This document shows positions 61,026 through 64,000 of a stretch of 64,000 bases of DNA, piece by piece. The position numbers and the translations under genes were made by a program. The notes under the pieces are model-generated. The model made no database searches. It was not told where the DNA came from and worked only from the letters and a program-made list of their open reading frames with translations. Numbering within the stretch: position 1 is the stretch's first letter; every line of letters begins with the position of its first letter. The DNA lies in contig CM042038.1 of the NCBI GenBank assembly GCA_023525975.1, positions 12,657,272 through 12,721,271 of the forward strand, in the 5' to 3' direction. The stretch comes from Smallanthus sonchifolius. Taxonomy: Eukaryota > Streptophyta > Magnoliopsida > Asterales > Asteraceae.

Positions 61026-61615
61026 GTACTGGGGTGCCCGCGCAATGCAACGAGGAAAACAACACACTAACACAGACACTGGAAAAGTGCTTAAACATCT
61101 AATAGGTGAATTATCATATGGATTTGAAGGTTTAATAAAATTTTATAAAATAAAGTAAACTAGTTTTTCCCCCCTGCGATTCGCAACGGAAGTTTGGTCG
61201 TTTTTTTCTCGCGTAATGCAGATTGTTAAAAACCGTAGAAGCGCACACCGATATTCGTTCCGATAATACCAATACCAACAATGATTTATTTTCAGCTCGT
61301 CGAAAGCATAAAAGCGAGTACTAATACTGGCTCCGTTAATACCAATCCCGGCAACGATGTTATTCACTCATAATCTATTTGATTCCTCACGGTACCTCAA
61401 CGGTAACGACGTCTGCTATAGTCTACAATAGAAAATAAAAACTCTATTTTAAATACAACTCCGTTTTCAAACAATGTTATATCGGAACGTTCACAAAAAT
61501 ATTAAAGACAACCGCACAATCCGTTTTTAATAAAAGCTAAAAAGCGAAAGCTATTACAGAAAAAAAAATCAATAGAAAATGAAACATGTTAAAACGTATA
61601 TTATATATAGTATGA
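61026..61615 (-). mobile_element. Helitron-like element, relative of 53715-54524
   Basis: Read on the minus strand it begins TCATACTATATATAATATAC at about 61615 and runs to a GC-rich hairpin (ctcg...gcgcgggc) near 61040. The interior (gtagactatagcagacgtcg, gtgaataacatcgttgccgg) is homologous to the intronic copy at 53.7-54.5 kb. The exact 3' end is uncertain. Confidence 0.6.
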
Positions 61616-61983
61616 GGGGTGCAAAATAAAAACTAGAAAAAAAGATTAAAAAAATCAAAGTCACTATTCATTTGCTTTTCTTTTAAATATAGGTATAATA
61701 TGAAATCATATAAAAGAAAAACGATATTTAGAATTTAGTTTAACGCGAAATTGATTGTTTACATAATTAGTAATAACTAAAAAGTTGAAGTAGTAGTCTA
61801 ACTAATTTAAGTTATTTATAATCAATATTATTCGGTTAAATTTTTTTTTTGCATTTAATAACATAATTGTCATGTGTGTATAAGATAATTAAAGTAGTCA
61901 AATTCAACAAATACAATTTTACTCTCTGAAACTATTAAAAATTAATGTAAAAAGACACTCACGTCTTAATTAAATGTATTATA

Positions 61984-62800
61984 ACTAGTGGGTTACCACC
62001 CGCGCTTCGCGGCGGGTTCGAAATGTATATAAAAATAAGCAAATCGTGACGGTACATTCTATGTGACGTTAAAACAACACGTTACAACGGTATATTCGAT
62101 AGTAACGGAAAAGTTAACTCGTTGTATACGAAAGTGAAGTTATTCGAAAAAAAATTACACCAGAACGTATATAAAAATAAGTAGGCCGGCAGCGCATTAC
62201 TGTAGGCCGGTTTAAACGTAGATAAAAAAACGTCGCAATAATGTATTTTGAGATAGGTGTCGAACGGTTTAAAAAAATGTTAAACAAACGGTTGGTTTAA
62301 ATTATTGTTACGAAAATTCAAGTCAAAACGTAAATAAAAATAGGCACGTGGCAATGTAATTTCGATATGTTATAAAACATTATAATATAAAAGTTGTAAG
62401 AGTAAATCATTTCCTTTTTTTTATTAAAAGTGCGCATTTCGCGGCGGGTTCGAAATGTAGATACGGATGAGGTTGTAGCACGTTAAACGTAGATAGTAGG
62501 CACGTCGCAACGTCAAATTCGAAATTTTATAAAAGATCATATTTTAAAATTTGTAAGTGGAAAACAAAAAAACTATAAAAAATTGATACCTTAAATCATT
62601 TTTGATGACTCTTACGTTTAATTTTTGTGATTTTGATGACTTGTATTATTAAACCCAACTCCATTTAAAATGAAATTACACCAAAGCGTAGATAAAAATA
62701 AGTACGTCATAACAATATATTCGAAATTTTATAAAATATCATGTTTTAAAAGTTATAGAGGAAAAACAAAATAACCTTAAAAATAATTATAATAATAAAA
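61984..62800 (-). mobile_element. Helitron-like 3' end with repetitive body
   Basis: On the minus strand a hairpin (CCCGC-CGCGAA-GCGCGGG) is followed by CTAGT ending at 61984, next to T. To the right, on the plus strand, five diverged units recur at about 62018, 62165, 62325, 62490 and 62685, each with cgta.ataaaaataag..cgt and ttcgaaattttataaaa. The 5' end was not found, so the right limit is approximate. Confidence 0.6.
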
Positions 62801-63010
62801 TAAAAAATTATAAAAAAAAGTTTAAACAACTGCGGCGCAAGCATAAAGCAATCATAAGTTGTGCATAAATCGTTAGGATTTTACCTTTATTTATAACAAA
62901 TAAGTTTGAAACACGAAGGGTTGTTTCGTACGAAACGTACAAACGGATAGCAATGCGTCGCGTGTTTCTTTTAATTTTTAGTGGGAGAGTTATTTTTGTC
63001 ATTCTACCAA

Positions 63011-63245
63011 TTATTACGTATGCGTAATAAACCTCAGACTTGCGTTATTACGTATGCGTAATAAACCTTGTACAAATCAACATGCGTGATTACGTATTCC
63101 TAATAAACTTCAGACTTGCGTTATTACATATGCATGATAAGCCTCATGCAAATTTTGTTATTACGTATGCGTAATAAACCTCACACTTGCGTTATTAAGT
63201 ATGCACAATAAACCTCAAACTTGAGTTATTACGTATGCTTAATAA
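63011..63245. repeat. Seven-unit array of TTATTACG-TATG-CGTAATAA palindromes
   Basis: Palindromic cores start at 63011, 63045, 63087, 63121, 63158, 63192 and 63226, mostly 34 bp apart. They are separated by a spacer of the type acctcagacttgcg or cttgtacaaatcaacatgcg. Units 1, 2 and 5 have the perfect core; others carry one to four changes. Confidence 0.9.
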
Positions 63246-63878
63246 ATCTCATACAAATCAACAAGTGTGATCATACAAATAAAGGTGAACGTGATTACAC
63301 ACAGAATTTGATATGCCAAATAAGGGTGACCGTGATTTCAAGGTTTGATTTATATGCTTTTATCACATAAGGGTGAAGGTGATTTCATGTTGTCAGCGCC
63401 GTTTTTAACAAAGATTGGTTTTGACGCATGTTAATAGAAAATGACTTTAATACCCTTTTTACCTGAACGCTTATTTATTGTATGTCATCCCTCATAAAAG
63501 ATGTTAATGAATTTGACGGTTTAACACCACAATAAAAATTAAAGTTATAAACCCATTACTTGCTTTTTTTCATTTAAATATTTCTAAACTATAATATTTA
63601 ATCTTGTGACCAAATTGGTTACTTCCAAAATTGAACAACAATATTGACTTTTACAACATTAAATTAGAATCATGTGGAACAAATCTTACACCTTACGGCT
63701 TTCGTAGTTTGGTATGAGTTGGAATCAACATATTCTTTTATCTTCTTCTTCAAGCAAATTTCAAGTTATTAATTCACTGATTTTTGTTAACGACCAATGA
63801 AACCAGGTCGATTTAGAGAAAAATAATTATATCAAATCATAATAAGATTGAAACTATATTGTATACCCTAAAAACCAG
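63246..63878. other. Intergenic stretch, no gene seen
   Basis: AT-rich DNA with a repeated phrase aagggtga.cgtgattt (near 63280, 63323 and 63368). No coding signal. Confidence 0.5.
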
Positions 63879-64000
63879 GGGTGTTCACAGTCCGGTTTTG
63901 ACGGCTTTTGGCTCAATCCGTGAGTCAAACCGTTAGTAATCGGTTTTGAACTAACCGACCAAAAGTTGAAGAAAAAAACCGATCACGAAACTAAGTTAAT
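63879..64000. mobile_element. hAT-like element cut by the window end
   Basis: Starts CAGGGGTGTTCACAGTCCGG followed by ttttgacggcttttggctca; the same family as the interrupted copy at 46931. Only the left subterminal part, with repeated ccgttagtaatcgg and aaccgacc words, is inside the window. Confidence 0.7.

Noticed and set aside
63011..63245. CRISPR-like array
   Set aside because: Spacers are repeated rather than unique, spacing varies, and the DNA is plant nuclear; the units are palindromic tandem repeats.

Overview
The window is nuclear DNA of a flowering plant. Genes are broken by AT-rich introns with GT-AG borders, their products match plant-only families (type-B response regulator, WVD2-like, BPP-like, KCR1), there is a plant-type tRNA-Trp, and intergenic and intronic DNA is packed with MITEs, Helitron-like elements and retroelement relics. 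The repeats look like those of Asteraceae, but that placement is an inference from repeat flavour only.

Layout. (1) 1-6.3 kb, minus strand: a Ser/Pro-rich BPP-like gene whose 3' end lies outside the window. (2) 8.98-11.02 kb, plus: a mitochondrial Iojap/RsfS-type ribosome silencing factor. (3) 12.53-12.60 kb, minus: a tRNA-Trp(CCA) locus one base short. (4) 14.49-18.35 kb, plus: a WVD2-like/TPX2-type microtubule protein gene. (5) 18.97-24.15 kb, minus: a type-B response regulator (cytokinin signalling), convergent with the previous gene; its introns hold a hAT MITE nested in another MITE, and a perfect 9-bp-TSD foldback element. (6) 24.2-43.5 kb: about 19 kb without a clear intact gene, holding several Mutator-like elements (two with long C-rich interiors), a 5'-truncated LINE, Helitron-like DNA with decayed exon-like fragments, a hAT MITE, and a recent 0.33-kb tandem duplication with an ORF. 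(7) 43.7-46.5 kb, plus: an AIRP2-like RING E3 ligase gene with a probable one-base frameshift at its N-terminus. (8) 48.3-55.3 kb, plus: a CPBP (CAAX-protease-like) membrane protein gene of eight exons. (9) 56.4-58.2 kb, plus: KCR1, the beta-ketoacyl-CoA reductase of very-long-chain fatty acid elongation. (10) 59.05-59.79 kb, minus: a single-exon membrane-anchored methyltransferase-like gene. (11) 60-64 kb: Helitron-like DNA, a seven-unit array of palindromes, and a hAT element cut by the window edge.

The genes are ordinary single loci and do not form a pathway or cluster. No convincing new biological system was seen. The most informative signals are structural: a set of Mutator-like elements sharing a GAGT...TAC terminus and often a 9-bp target duplication; three hAT MITEs with perfect 8-bp target duplications, each built from a different amplified short motif; a GC-AG intron and a duplicated splice acceptor in the Iojap gene; and the palindrome array near 63 kb. 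Exon borders were set by eye from splice sites, reading-frame continuity and family resemblance.
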